Origin: Clostridia bacterium
GTDB lineage: Bacteria > Bacillota > Clostridia > Lachnospirales > Lachnospiraceae
Reading direction: 5' to 3'
Assembly: GCA_910575245.1 (NCBI GenBank)
Contig: CAJTEN010000001.1
Location: 248,001 to 312,000 of the forward strand
Length of the DNA: 64,000 bases
Position 1 is the first letter of the stretch, and each line of letters starts with the position of its first letter. Below the pieces are notes generated by a model that did not search any database, was not told the origin of the DNA, and saw nothing but the letters and a program-made list of their open reading frames with translations. The position numbers were made by a program, and so were the translations under genes. Shown here piece by piece: positions 1 through 8,966 of this stretch.

Positions 1-666
1 GGGGTGATCGGTATCAGGGAAGGCTATGTGACAGCGGCGGTGGACCGTTTTGTCATTCGTGTGAAGGGAGTCGGATGTCATGCTGCACATCCGGATGACG
101 GTGTTGACCCGATTCTGGCGGCATCAGCGGTTATACAGGGGCTGCATTCTATCATCAGCCGGAATATAAACGCTTTTCATCCTGCACTTCTCAGTGTGAC
201 CAGAGTACAGGCGGGAACGACGTGGAATGTGATTCCGGCAGAGGCGGAACTGGAAGGCACGGTGCGTACCATGAACAGGGAAGACCGCATTCTGTATGAG
301 AAGAGAGTGCATGAGACTGCGGAGCGTATCGCGGCTGCATACGGCGCGGAGGCGGAAGTAGAATGGATCTTCGGAGCGCCCGCCACGTACAATGACGGCA
401 GGATGGCACGGCTTTGTGAGAAAATCGCCAGGATTCAGGGAATGGAGACAGTACCTGAGGAAGATTCTCTGGGCGGTGATGACTTCTCCTACTATGAAGA
501 TAAAGACACCATGGGCAGAGATATACCGGGCTGTTACCTCAAAATTGGAACAGGTGTGGGACGTCCCATCCATCATCCGGCGTTCTGTGTGGACGAGAGG
601 GTGATTCTGCCTGCGGCAAAGTATCTGGCGGAAGTGCTGATGGCGGACATTGGCGGAAACTGTTAA
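1..666 (+). CDS. M20-family amidohydrolase, C-terminal part (5-prime truncated by window edge)
   Basis: The reading frame is open from the first base, so the gene begins upstream of the window. The visible 220 residues are the dimerisation (lid) domain and distal catalytic part of an M20D amidohydrolase (N-acyl amino acid / hippurate hydrolase type), a cytosolic metal-dependent enzyme cleaving an acyl group from an amino acid or small peptide. Seen: the GCHAAHP lid motif, the TTWNVIP stretch typical of the lid domain, and near the end GGDDFSYY and the metal-ligand HHPAF motif. The exact substrate cannot be told. It converges on a degraded Rpn-type gene whose open frame runs 128 bp into its 3-prime end on the other strand. 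Confidence 0.85.
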   Translation, partial: GVIGIREGYVTAAVDRFVIRVKGVGCHAAHPDDGVDPILAASAVIQGLHSIISRNINAFHPALLSVTRVQAGTTWNVIPAEAELEGTVRTMNREDRILYEKRVHETAERIAAAYGAEAEVEWIFGAPATYNDGRMARLCEKIARIQGMETVPEEDSLGGDDFSYYEDKDTMGRDIPGCYLKIGTGVGRPIHHPAFCVDERVILPAAKYLAEVLMADIGGNC

Positions 667-1414
667 AGATTCTCAGGGCTATGCCCGTGCGCTTTATCCA
701 ATTTTGAAGTTTGTTGATTTCAGCGGTCAGAGCTTCTTTTTCGGCAGTCAAAGATTCGATTTGGGCAGCGCTTTGTTCCAACTTTTTCTGGATGCCGCGC
801 TGGGTACGATGATAGTCTTCGCGGGCTTCGCATTCCATGCGAATTCGTTCCTCCTGGCTGAGTTGATATACGGTGGTGGAAGCTTCCTTGATATTATCAT
901 TATTCTGGGCTAACATATTAATTTCCTCCCACGTAGCAGCTTTGAAGAGACTGGCTCAGTAATCAAGCTGGTACGACTTGTCTTCTTCAGTGGCTAATTC
1001 TATATGAGTTAAGTCTGACACGGAAAGCTGCAATTTGTCACTATATAGAGAATGATTTTTAACATTAAGTAATTTATATGTTGCATAGAATTCTGGAAGT
1101 TTGGAAAAAAGGGTAAAATTTAAAAGGCCGATCTGTATAACGGGCCGGACATTCTGATAGTTTTCTCCGGCGTGCAGGTTGTCAAAATTTCTGCAAAGAT
1201 AACTTAAAGAACGGTCTGTCCAGTCATGTTGGTTGATTACCTGGAGTTCCAGATTAATGATGATATAGCTGTTCAGACTGACTTTGATATCAAGAATAAA
1301 TGTCTTGTCAGTGATGGCTGTGCCAAGTTCAGTGGGATTGGTGATTTCCACGGAACAAACTTCTTCGGGAGTAAGATGCAGCAGGACTTGATGTAGGATT
1401 ATGGTATCATACAT
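539..1414 (-). pseudogene. Rpn-type PD-(D/E)XK nuclease/putative transposase, interrupted by one in-frame TGA
   Basis: From ATG at 1414 the frame encodes the PD-(D/E)XK core of the Rpn family (recombination-promoting nuclease/putative transposase): NPTELG, the catalytic Asp in FILDIKVSLN, the ExQ-type LELQV, then RSLSYLCR. At 956-958 the frame meets TGA, and in the same frame continues with ASLFKAATWEEINMLAQ and a Gln/Glu-rich coiled-coil tail. Family members usually have Trp before this LFKA-TWEE segment, so a TGG-to-TGA change is the likely lesion; there is no frameshift. The tail loses family character near 670 and runs on into the amidohydrolase gene. The N-terminus may also be incomplete. 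Confidence 0.8.
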
Positions 1415-1554
1415 TAATCTTTATATTTACCGGAATGGGAGCGCTATTATTAGGGTTGTTGAACGAAAAGATTTTTAACGGTTCAATTATTCCAAGTATA
1501 CTGTTACATGGTACAGGCAATTTTATTGTGTCAATGTTAGCTGCTTTTGCATAA
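1396..1554 (+). pseudogene. CPBP-family intramembrane protease, C-terminal remnant
   Basis: An open frame ending at TAA 1552-1554 reads as the last transmembrane motifs of a CPBP (CAAX protease/bacteriocin-processing) glutamic endopeptidase: a hydrophobic helix, GALLLGLLNEKIFNGSIIPS, then LLHGTGNFIVSML. The only in-frame ATG (1435) would give 39 residues against more than 200 for the family, so this is a decayed end fragment. It overlaps the 5-prime end of the Rpn pseudogene on the other strand, so an Rpn-associated rearrangement may have broken it. The base composition is clearly A/T-richer than the next gene. Family call by eye. Confidence 0.5.
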
Positions 1555-1597
1555 ATTATTGTTTTTGAGGCTGAAAACTGAATCTAAGCTACATAAG

Positions 1598-1629
1598 GCC
1601 GTTGCGTGGATAAATGACCAGGCAACGGC
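1598..1629. promoter_or_regulatory. Inverted repeat upstream of the fused reductase gene
   Basis: GCCGTTGC (1598-1605) and GCAACGGC (1622-1629) form an 8-bp perfect inverted repeat, extended by GTGG/CCAG, 33 bp before the start of the reductase gene. It has no T-tract, so it looks more like an operator or a leader hairpin than a terminator. Function is inferred only from position. Confidence 0.35.
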
Positions 1630-1661
1630 ATACACATAATAATCAAATGAGGAGGTAGTGT

Positions 1662-4247
1662 ATGAGGTTATTGGTAATTGGGGGTGTGGCGGCAGGCACG
1701 AAAGCCGCAGCAAAATTCAAGCGGGTGAATCCGGAGGCAGAGGTGACGGTTGTCACGAAAGGAAAGGATATTTCCTATGCAGGATGCGGTCTGCCCTATT
1801 ATGTGGGCGGAGCCATTCCGGAGAGGGACCAGCTGATTGTGAATACGCCGGAGAGGTACAGTTCCCTTACCGGTGCAATGGTCTGTTCTCAGAGGGAAGT
1901 GGTGTCTCTTGATCCGGCAGGGAAGAAAGCCGTAGCGAAGAACCTTCGGACAGGCATGGAGGAGATCTATGAGTATGACGCATGTATCGTGGCTGTCGGC
2001 GCTTCGCCGGTGGTTCCGCCGCTGCCGGGCCTGAATCTTCCGGGCGTTTTTGTGATGCGTACGCCGGATGACGCAATTGAGACGAGAGACTATATTGCCA
2101 GAGACGGCGTGAAACGCGCCGTGGTCGTGGGCGGCGGATTCATTGGCCTGGAGGTGGCTGAAAACCTGATGGAAAAGGGACTGTCGGTGACGGTAATCGA
2201 CATGGCGCCGCAGATTATGCCGGGATTTGATACGGAGATGGCAGACTACACGGTGCGTCATCTTGCGAAAAAGGGGATCAAGGTGCTGGCCTCTACAAAA
2301 CTGGAAGGCGTGACGGGAGACGAGAGAGCGGAAGGGGTGCAGACGGATAAGGGACTGCTTCCTGCGGATGTAGTGATTCTCTCTATCGGTATCCGCCCGA
2401 ACACCGGCTTTTTGCAGGACACAGGAATTGAGATGTTTAAAGGAACGATTCTGGTGGATGACAAGATGACCACCAATGTGGCGGATGTCTATGCGGCCGG
2501 CGATTGTGCCATGGTGAAAAACCGTCTCACAGGCGAGAGGCAGTGGTCGCCTATGGGTTCTTCCGCCAACATGGAAGGGCGTACACTGGCGCTTTCATTG
2601 GGCGGCCGGGATGTGGGTTATCCGGGCGTTCTGGGAACCGGCGTGGTGAAGCTGCCGGGTCTGTCAGGCGGCAGAACCGGTCTGTCGGAGGAGCAGGCGA
2701 AAGCGGCTGGATATCAGCCAATATGTGTCCTGGCGGTGACGGACGATAAGGCGCATTATTATCCGGGCAGTGCATGGTTTGCCATCAAGCTGATAGCGGA
2801 CAAAGAGAGCCATAAGGTACTGGGCGTTCAGGTGCTGGGACCCGGCGCGGTTGACAAGGTGACGGATATCGGTGTGATGGCGGTGACGTTCGGGGCAACC
2901 TTGGAGCAGATGACCTGTCTGGATCTGTCCTATGCACCTCCGTTTTCCACGGCAATCCATCCATTCGTGCAGGCGGTACATATGCTTTTGAATAAGATAG
3001 ACGGAGATTTGGACAGTTTCACGCCTGCGGAATACTTGGCAGGTGCGGCAGAAGATTACCGCATTGTCGATGTGAATCCGGCGGGGCCTACGATTGCGGG
3101 AGCAACTTATGTGGATCTGTTGAAAGTAAAGGGAGAGGTTCCGGGACTCGGCAAGGACGAAAAACTGCTGCTTGTCTGTGCGAAGGGCAAGAGAGCATAT
3201 CTGCTGCAGAACAGGCTGAAGCGGTACGGATATACGAACACAAAGGTGCTGGAGGGTTCGTCCTTCTTCAATGTGGTGAAGGTGGCAAGTACGCCGGGCG
3301 TGGTGACGGTTCCGGCGGAGGAGATTACCCGTGTGAAAGCGCTGGGCTGCCTGCACAATAAGGGAACGGACAATTTCAATGTCCGCGTGATCACCAAGAA
3401 TGGTAAGATTACGACGGCGGAACACAGGAAGATCGCGGAAGCGGCAGAAAGATTCGGCAGCGGGGATGTGGTGATGACCACACGCCTTACTTTGGAAATC
3501 GTGGGCGTGCCTTTCGATAAGATAGAAGAGATAAGAGCATTTCTGGCCGAGGAAGGGCTGGAGACAGGCGGAACCGGATCGAAGGTACGTCCGGTAGTGG
3601 CCTGCAAGGGAACTACTTGTCAGTATGGCCTTTTGGATTCTTACGGCCTGTCCGAGACAATACACGAGAGGTTTTTCCATGGCTATGCATCGGTGAAACT
3701 GCCGCATAAATTCAAGATTGCGGTGGGAGGCTGCCCGAACAACTGTGTGAAGCCGGATCTGAATGATTTCGGTATCGTGGGACAGAGGGTTCCGGTGGTG
3801 GATCTGGAGAAATGCCACGGCTGCAGAATTTGCCAGGTTTCGCTGGCATGCCCGGTGGAGGCATCCCAGGTTGTGGACGGCAAGCTGGTGATTGACCCGG
3901 ATAAGTGCAACAACTGCGGACGATGCGTGGGTAAATGTCCGTTTAAAGCATCGGAAGAGAGCACCTATGGATACCGTGTCTATATCGGCGGACGCTGGGG
4001 TAAGAGAGTTGCCCACGGACAGAAGCTTGACAAGGTATTCCTGAGTGAAGAGGAAGTGCTTTCCGTTCTGGAGAAGGCAATCCTGCTTTTCCGTGAGCAG
4101 GGAAGAACAGGAGAGCGGTTTGCGGATACGATAAGCAGACTGGGATTCGAGAATGTACAGGCTCAGCTTATGTCGGATGACCTGCTGGCGCGCAAGGAGG
4201 AAATTATCGGGGCGAAGCTGCATCTGAAGGGCGGAGCGACCTGTTAA
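1662..4247 (+). CDS. Fused FAD-dependent CoA-disulfide-reductase-like / rhodanese / siroheme [4Fe-4S] / ferredoxin protein
   Basis: 861 residues with a perfect GAGGAGG site before ATG. Domains in order: (1) pyridine-nucleotide-disulfide oxidoreductase, residues 1-440, with VIGGVAAG for FAD, the CoA-disulfide-reductase active-site segment SYAGCGLPYYVGG, and VVVGGGFIGLEVAE for NAD(P)H; (2) rhodanese-like domain around 455-545 with a Cys in LLVCAKGKRAY; (3) a nitrite/sulfite-reductase half domain, with CKGTTCQYG and GGCPNNC supplying the four cysteines for a coupled siroheme/[4Fe-4S] centre; (4) a ferredoxin segment near 710-770 with KCHGCRIC and KCNNCGRCVGKCP. It probably reduces a sulfur or nitrogen oxyanion or a persulfide in the cytosol. 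The downstream siroheme pathway supports the cofactor assignment; the exact substrate is unknown. Confidence 0.85.
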   Translation: MRLLVIGGVAAGTKAAAKFKRVNPEAEVTVVTKGKDISYAGCGLPYYVGGAIPERDQLIVNTPERYSSLTGAMVCSQREVVSLDPAGKKAVAKNLRTGMEEIYEYDACIVAVGASPVVPPLPGLNLPGVFVMRTPDDAIETRDYIARDGVKRAVVVGGGFIGLEVAENLMEKGLSVTVIDMAPQIMPGFDTEMADYTVRHLAKKGIKVLASTKLEGVTGDERAEGVQTDKGLLPADVVILSIGIRPNTGFLQDTGIEMFKGTILVDDKMTTNVADVYAAGDCAMVKNRLTGERQWSPMGSSANMEGRTLALSLGGRDVGYPGVLGTGVVKLPGLSGGRTGLSEEQAKAAGYQPICVLAVTDDKAHYYPGSAWFAIKLIADKESHKVLGVQVLGPGAVDKVTDIGVMAVTFGATLEQMTCLDLSYAPPFSTAIHPFVQAVHMLLNKIDGDLDSFTPAEYLAGAAEDYRIVDVNPAGPTIAGATYVDLLKVKGEVPGLGKDEKLLLVCAKGKRAYLLQNRLKRYGYTNTKVLEGSSFFNVVKVASTPGVVTVPAEEITRVKALGCLHNKGTDNFNVRVITKNGKITTAEHRKIAEAAERFGSGDVVMTTRLTLEIVGVPFDKIEEIRAFLAEEGLETGGTGSKVRPVVACKGTTCQYGLLDSYGLSETIHERFFHGYASVKLPHKFKIAVGGCPNNCVKPDLNDFGIVGQRVPVVDLEKCHGCRICQVSLACPVEASQVVDGKLVIDPDKCNNCGRCVGKCPFKASEESTYGYRVYIGGRWGKRVAHGQKLDKVFLSEEEVLSVLEKAILLFREQGRTGERFADTISRLGFENVQAQLMSDDLLARKEEIIGAKLHLKGGATC

Positions 4248-4251
4248 CAAG

Positions 4252-4365
4252 ACATGAAGTTATACTAAGGCGTCAAAGAACGCCGCCTAAGTATAACTAA
4301 GTCATGTCTGGGAGAATGCGGAAAGCACGCATTCTCCGCGGGCTGTGAAAAGAGTCAGGCTAATG
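4252..4365. repeat. 114-bp tandem repeat unit 1 with two hairpins
   Basis: First of two adjacent, nearly identical 114-bp units between the reductase gene and hemA. It holds a stem of 14 matches in 15 (4258-4272 with 4284-4298) and a perfect 10-bp stem GGAGAATGCG/CGCATTCTCC (4311-4320 with 4328-4337). The first hairpin is widened by the ACATGA/TCATGT ends. There is no long T-run, so simple terminator function is unlikely; transcript processing or attenuation between the two genes is possible. Confidence 0.85.
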
Positions 4366-4479
4366 ATATGAAGTTATACTAAGGCGTCAAAGAACGCCGC
4401 CTAAGTATAACTAAGTCATGTCTGGGAGAATGCGGAAAGCACGCATTCTCCGCGGGTTGTGAAAAGAGTCAGGCTAATG
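4366..4479. repeat. 114-bp tandem repeat unit 2
   Basis: Second unit, period exactly 114 bp, differing from unit 1 at only a couple of positions (for example GGGTTGTG against GGGCTGTG). It ends 23 bp before the hemA start and carries the same two hairpins. Near-identity indicates a recent duplication. Confidence 0.85.
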
Positions 4480-4502
4480 GCGACAAAAGAGGATATAACG
4501 GC

Positions 4503-5627
4503 ATGGAATGCATCAGTATCAGCCATAAGACGGCGAAATCCATGGAGAGGCAGAGGTGCTTTATCCCGAAAGAGAGAACAGAGGATTTCCTGCGGGAGAT
4601 TATGGCGCTGGATGGGGTGGAGCAGTGTGTAGTGCTGTCTACCTGTAACCGCACAGAGATTTATGTGCAGGGAGAAGGGAACAGGTTCAAAGGACTGGAA
4701 GCGGTAATGGCGGAGGCGTCCAGCAGTGACGGTGAGTGGATTAGAAGCTTGGCCAGAAGATATCAGGGCAGGAAAGCGCTCGGTCATCTTTTCCGTGTGG
4801 TCTGTGGGATGGAGTCTATGGTGATCGGAGAGGATGAGATTCTGGGACAGGCGCGGGACGCATATATGTATGCCAAAGAGGCCGGATATACCGGCTATGA
4901 ACTAAACAGTGTTTTTCAGGCGGCGCTTACGTGTGCCAAGCGGGTAAAGACGCAGACGATGATCTCCAAAACTTCCGTTTCCGTGGCTACGCTGGCGGCG
5001 AATGAGATTTTCCGCCTTCCGGTGCAGCACAAAACAGTGCTTTTGATGGGCAGCAGCGGACAGATGGGCGGTATTATTCTGAAAGATCTCCTGAGCCAGG
5101 AAAATATCCGGATTATAACTACGGTCCGGTCTCACAATGGCCGGTACCAAAGCCTTGACCCGCGGGTGGAGAATGTAGATTATCGGAACCGGTATGATTA
5201 TCTGGAGGAGGCGGATGCGGTGGTCTCCGCCACATCCAGCCCTCATTATACGCTGACGGCGGGGCGCGTGCGGGAAGCCGTAGGGACATCTAAGGCGCGT
5301 CTGTTTCTTGATATTTCCATGCCGCCGGATCTTGATGCGGAGATTGCGGCGATAGAGAATTGCCGGCTGGTTTCGCTGGATGATATCAACAGGCTGGCGG
5401 AGGAAAATAACAGATTAAAACAGCAGGCAATTATGGACGCGGAGGAAATTCTGTCAGAAGAGCTGGAAAAACTTTGTAAGGTTTTGGCTTTTCACAGGTT
5501 TATCGAGAAGGATAGCCGGTGGAAGGAGAGGTATCAGGAATATTCGGCGGAGAAACTGATATACAAGCTGCGGGACGGGTTGGACAGCGCTTCCTTCGAA
5601 GCCGTGCTGGATGTGCTGATGCAGTAG
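4503..5627 (+). CDS. hemA: Glutamyl-tRNA reductase
   Basis: Cytosolic NADPH enzyme making glutamate-1-semialdehyde from glutamyl-tRNA, the first committed step of the C5 tetrapyrrole pathway. Seen: the catalytic STCNRTE motif with Cys-48, GMESMVIGEDEILGQ, the NADPH-domain stretch LLMGSSGQMGG near residue 185, then LDISMPPDLD and a C-terminal helical dimerisation region. At 374 residues it is shorter than many HemA proteins, mostly at the C-terminal dimerisation helix, as in several Clostridia. ATG 4503 follows AGAGGA. It starts the hem/sir block; the tandem hairpin repeats lie just upstream. Confidence 0.96.
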   Translation: MECISISHKTAKSMERQRCFIPKERTEDFLREIMALDGVEQCVVLSTCNRTEIYVQGEGNRFKGLEAVMAEASSSDGEWIRSLARRYQGRKALGHLFRVVCGMESMVIGEDEILGQARDAYMYAKEAGYTGYELNSVFQAALTCAKRVKTQTMISKTSVSVATLAANEIFRLPVQHKTVLLMGSSGQMGGIILKDLLSQENIRIITTVRSHNGRYQSLDPRVENVDYRNRYDYLEEADAVVSATSSPHYTLTAGRVREAVGTSKARLFLDISMPPDLDAEIAAIENCRLVSLDDINRLAEENNRLKQQAIMDAEEILSEELEKLCKVLAFHRFIEKDSRWKERYQEYSAEKLIYKLRDGLDSASFEAVLDVLMQ

Positions 5628-5664
5628 TGAATGCAAACGGCAGTGAAGGAGAAGGGAAGCTTAG

Positions 5665-6327
5665 ATGGGACATTTTCCTTTTTTTATGGAGATAGAGGGC
5701 AAGAAGGGTGTGATCGTGGGCGGCGGCAAGGTTGCGGCCAGAAAGGTAGAGAAGCTGCTTGCTTTTGATCCGGAACTTACGGTGATAGCACCTCAGATAG
5801 AGGAGTGCATACGGATACAGGAGAAGCTGCTGCAGAAGGATGCGGCGGCCTCTCTTCTTTTTCGGGAGCGGGAACTGCGGATGGAGGATCTGGAAGGAGC
5901 GGATTATGTAATCGCGGCGACGGATGAGGAAGCGCTGAACGGGCGCATAGCGGATTATTGCAGAAAACATCGGATTCCGGTAAATGTGGTGGATGACAGT
6001 AAGAAGTGTACGTTCTTCTTTCCGGCACTGGTGAAAGAAGGGCCGTTAACAATCGGAATTTCCACAGACGGGCAGAGCCCGGTGGCGGCGTCCTGGACAC
6101 GGAAAGAAATCTCACGAATGCTGCCGGAAGGATTGGGAAATGTCATCGATCTGCTTGGGCGGGTACGTCCAATGGTGCTGCAGGTTGACGAGGGGGAAGA
6201 TGTAAGAAAAGAAATCCTTGAGAGAATGTTTTTCTATTGTCTGGAAAAAGAGGGAAAAGTAACGCCGGAGGAACTGACCGGGATCTTCTTGAAAGAAAGC
6301 GGCGCCAGCCGGGGAATAAAGGAATGA
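5665..6327 (+). CDS. Precorrin-2 dehydrogenase / sirohydrochlorin-ferrochelatase-like (SirC/CysG N-terminal type)
   Basis: 220 residues. N-terminal Rossmann motif VIVGGGKVAARKVEKL binds NAD; residues around 110-150 (VNVVDDSKKCTFFFPA, then GISTDGQSP) are the family signature. It oxidises precorrin-2 to sirohydrochlorin in siroheme synthesis; whether it also inserts iron, as Met8p/CysG do, cannot be told. The gene lies 37 bp after hemA and overlaps the hemC start by ATGA. Its place next to a siroheme-type reductase suggests the main product of this operon is siroheme. Confidence 0.92.
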   Translation: MGHFPFFMEIEGKKGVIVGGGKVAARKVEKLLAFDPELTVIAPQIEECIRIQEKLLQKDAAASLLFRERELRMEDLEGADYVIAATDEEALNGRIADYCRKHRIPVNVVDDSKKCTFFFPALVKEGPLTIGISTDGQSPVAASWTRKEISRMLPEGLGNVIDLLGRVRPMVLQVDEGEDVRKEILERMFFYCLEKEGKVTPEELTGIFLKESGASRGIKE

Positions 6328-7415
6328 AAGCTAAAATGAGCAGAATCAGAATCGGAACGAGAGGGAGCAGGCTGGCGCTGGAACAGGCTTCGCTTGTACA
6401 GGAGGCGCTGCGGAGGGCAGACAGCCGGATCGAGACAGAGATCATTGTCCTGCGCACAAAAGGAGATAAGATACAGGACAAACCCTTGTCGGAAATCGGG
6501 GATAAAGGAGTCTTTGCTTCGGAATTTGAGCAGGCGCTGTTGAAGGATGAAATCGATATAGCGGTGCATTCCGCCAAGGATCTCCCGGCAGTGCTGGCGG
6601 CGGGACTGACGATTGCGGCCGTCCTTCCAAGAGCCGATGTGCGGGATGTGCTCGTGGTTCCGAAAGGAGGGAGACTGCCTTTGGCGGTGGAATATGGCAC
6701 AGAAGTCAGGGAGACGCCGGATATCGAGAGTCACCGTGCATTTGTCATAGGAACCGGCAGCAGGCGGCGGCAGCTCCAGGCCGGACAACTTTGGACAAAT
6801 GTAACCTGCGAAAACATCCGTGGCAATGTGGACACGAGACTTCGCAAACTCCAGGAAGGCAGTTATGACGGAATCATACTGGCGAAAGCCGGGCTGAACC
6901 GTCTCAGGGTTGGAACGGATTCGGGTAGGAGGGAGGAGTTTACTTTCTGCCCGCTTCCGCCCGGGCAGTTTCTGCCCGCGGCCTGTCAGGGAATCATTGC
7001 GGTGGAGGCGGTGCGGGATTCTGACGCTGCGGTATTGTGCCGGGAGATCACGGATCCGGAGACGGAACTTTGCTTTCTGGTGGAGCGGGAAGTGCTGTCG
7101 CGGCTTTCCGCGGACTGCAGTGAGGCGGCGGCAGCCTGGTGCAGACGGGAGCAGGAAGTACTGGTATTGGATGTTATGTATGCCGGGAACAGAAAGAGAC
7201 TTACTATGGGCGGAGACTTACAGGACGTGAAGAAAGATGCGGCCTGTCAGACGAAGGATGCAGCAGGAAGAAAAGCGATTTGTCTGACAAGCGACGGGAA
7301 AAAGAGCGGGATCGGCCCGGTAAATGCTGTGGATGGTGCAGAAATCGAAGCAGGATTGGAAATGGCGCGGCAGGCAGCAGCATTGGTGAAGAGGAAGGAG
7401 AAAGAGCAGATTTGA
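6324..7415 (+). CDS. hemC: Porphobilinogen deaminase (hydroxymethylbilane synthase)
   Basis: Condenses four porphobilinogens to hydroxymethylbilane. Seen: RIGTRGSRLAL at the N-terminus, the catalytic-Asp motif AVHSAKDLPAVL, GTGSRRRQLQ, and LSADCSEAAAAW, whose Cys should carry the dipyrromethane cofactor. 363 residues from ATG 6324, longer than the usual 300-320, because of an insert before GTGSRRRQ and a longer C-terminal domain. The frame is open further upstream, but 6324 overlaps the previous stop (ATGA) and has GGGGA about 8 nt before it; ATG 6336 is an alternative. It is translationally coupled on both sides. Confidence 0.95.
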   Translation: MKAKMSRIRIGTRGSRLALEQASLVQEALRRADSRIETEIIVLRTKGDKIQDKPLSEIGDKGVFASEFEQALLKDEIDIAVHSAKDLPAVLAAGLTIAAVLPRADVRDVLVVPKGGRLPLAVEYGTEVRETPDIESHRAFVIGTGSRRRQLQAGQLWTNVTCENIRGNVDTRLRKLQEGSYDGIILAKAGLNRLRVGTDSGRREEFTFCPLPPGQFLPAACQGIIAVEAVRDSDAAVLCREITDPETELCFLVEREVLSRLSADCSEAAAAWCRREQEVLVLDVMYAGNRKRLTMGGDLQDVKKDAACQTKDAAGRKAICLTSDGKKSGIGPVNAVDGAEIEAGLEMARQAAALVKRKEKEQI

Positions 7416-8929
7416 AGAGCGGAAAAGTATACCTGACAGGCGGTGGATGCGGGGATACGGAACTTATCACGCTGAAGGCGCTGAACGTCCTTGGGAACTG
7501 CGATGTGGTCATCTATGACAGCCTGGTATCGGAAGAACTGCTGCAGTGGACGAAAGCGGACTGCGAGAAAATATATGTAGGAAAGCGGTATGGAAGCCAT
7601 GCCCTGGGACAGCCTGAGATTAATGCGCTGCTGGTGGAAAAGGCACAGGAAGGACAAACGGTAGTGCGCTTAAAGGGCGGAGATCCTTATCTGTTCGGCA
7701 GGGGCGGGGAGGAATTTCTTGCGGTAAAGGAAGCGGGAATCCGCTGTGAAGAAATTCCCGGGATTTCTTCGGCGATTGCAGTCCCTGCGGCAGCAGGCAT
7801 CCCGGTTACCCACAGAGGTCTTTCGGCAGGCGTTACGGTGGTGACGGGAACGGCGGCGGAGAAAGACGGACAGGGGCGGCTGAAGATGGATTTCGATGTA
7901 TTGGCCCGTCTGGACGGCACTCTTGTGATTCTTATGGGAATGCACTATTTGCAGGAGATTGCGGCAGGGCTGATGGAAGCCGGGAAGGATCCGGATACGC
8001 CCTGTGCTGTGATTATGGATGGAACCACCAGGCAGCAGAGGTGTCTGAAAACGGTGCTGTCCGGACTTTTTGCAAAGGCGCAGGCAGAAGGGTTTACATC
8101 GCCGGCGGTTATTGTAATCGGTGCCGTGGCAAAACTGGAGTTGGTTTCGGAGTGCAGCAGAATTACTTCCGAATCAGAAAAACTGGCGGGAATTACGGTA
8201 GGAGTGACAGGAACACCTCACTTTGTGCAGAAGCTATCGGCAGCACTTGGACAGAAAGGAGCCGAAGTGTGGGACATGGGATTTATGGAGATCCGCCGGA
8301 CAAAAGAGAGCCTGCCGGATCTTGCCCATTTCCGCTGGCTTGTGTTTACAAGCCCCAATGGTGTCAGAGTTTTTCTGGATAAAATGAGGCAGGAGCGGAG
8401 AGATCTGCGCAGGCTCTATGGGAATCGGATTGCCGTGATCGGCCCGGGCACTGCGGAAGTGTTGGAGGAGGCCGGGATTTATGCGGACTATATGCCGGAT
8501 ATTTACGATGCCGCCCATCTGGCTGAGGGATTGGCAGAGAGGATTCTGGAAGAACAGAGGGGAGAAGAGAAAGGTACGGAGGCAGTCTTCCTGAGAGCGG
8601 ATCAGGGGAGCGGCAGTCTGCCGCGTCTGTTCGATGACAGGGGAATTCCGTATTTGGATTGGCCGCTTTACGAGCTGACGGTTTGTGATAAGAAGCGCGG
8701 GGAAGCAGTCAGAAAAAGGCCGGATTATGTTGTGTTCGGGTCTGCCATGGGGGTCAGAGCCTATTTCGAGGGAATTAAGCAGGAGGGACAGAGCAGCCCG
8801 GAGAGCAGATATGTCTGCATCGGGGAAAGATGCGGTGAGGAACTGTGCAGACATACCGGAGCGCCATTTCTGGCTGCACGGGAAGCAAGTATAGAAGGTA
8901 TTGTGGCGTGTCTGTGCGAAGCGGTTTGA
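7412..8929 (+). CDS. cobA/hemD: Uroporphyrinogen-III C-methyltransferase / uroporphyrinogen-III synthase fusion
   Basis: 505-residue bifunctional enzyme. N-terminal half (1-250) is the SAM-dependent methyltransferase making precorrin-2: VYLTGGGCGDTELIT, RLKGGDPYLFGRGGEE, EIPGISSAIAVPAAAGIPVTH-like region, VTGTAAEKD. C-terminal half (260-505) is a HemD-type uroporphyrinogen-III synthase with WLVFTSPNGVRVF and AVIGPGTAEVLEE. The frame is open upstream of TTG 7412, but the CobA fold begins at LKSGKVYLTGG, TTG overlaps the hemC stop (TTGA), and AAGGAG lies about 11 nt upstream, so a TTG start is chosen. The cobA-hemD fusion is typical of Clostridia. Confidence 0.94.
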   Translation: MKSGKVYLTGGGCGDTELITLKALNVLGNCDVVIYDSLVSEELLQWTKADCEKIYVGKRYGSHALGQPEINALLVEKAQEGQTVVRLKGGDPYLFGRGGEEFLAVKEAGIRCEEIPGISSAIAVPAAAGIPVTHRGLSAGVTVVTGTAAEKDGQGRLKMDFDVLARLDGTLVILMGMHYLQEIAAGLMEAGKDPDTPCAVIMDGTTRQQRCLKTVLSGLFAKAQAEGFTSPAVIVIGAVAKLELVSECSRITSESEKLAGITVGVTGTPHFVQKLSAALGQKGAEVWDMGFMEIRRTKESLPDLAHFRWLVFTSPNGVRVFLDKMRQERRDLRRLYGNRIAVIGPGTAEVLEEAGIYADYMPDIYDAAHLAEGLAERILEEQRGEEKGTEAVFLRADQGSGSLPRLFDDRGIPYLDWPLYELTVCDKKRGEAVRKRPDYVVFGSAMGVRAYFEGIKQEGQSSPESRYVCIGERCGEELCRHTGAPFLAAREASIEGIVACLCEAV

Positions 8930-8966
8930 GAATTCAGAATATTGCTGTTCTGGTGAGCAGATTCAT

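Noticed and set aside
2664-4250. 528-codon open frame on the minus strand across the fused reductase gene
   Set aside because: It is antisense to a protein with clear catalytic motifs; its product is rich in His, Arg and Cys without recognisable domains, as expected for a shadow frame of a GC-rich gene.
4252-4479. CRISPR array
   Set aside because: Only two adjacent units of 114 bp without spacers, and no cas genes; it is a tandem duplication with hairpins.
7139-7411. N-terminal extension of cobA/hemD to 7139
   Set aside because: It lies inside hemC in another frame; the CobA fold starts at the TTG 7412 that overlaps the hemC stop.
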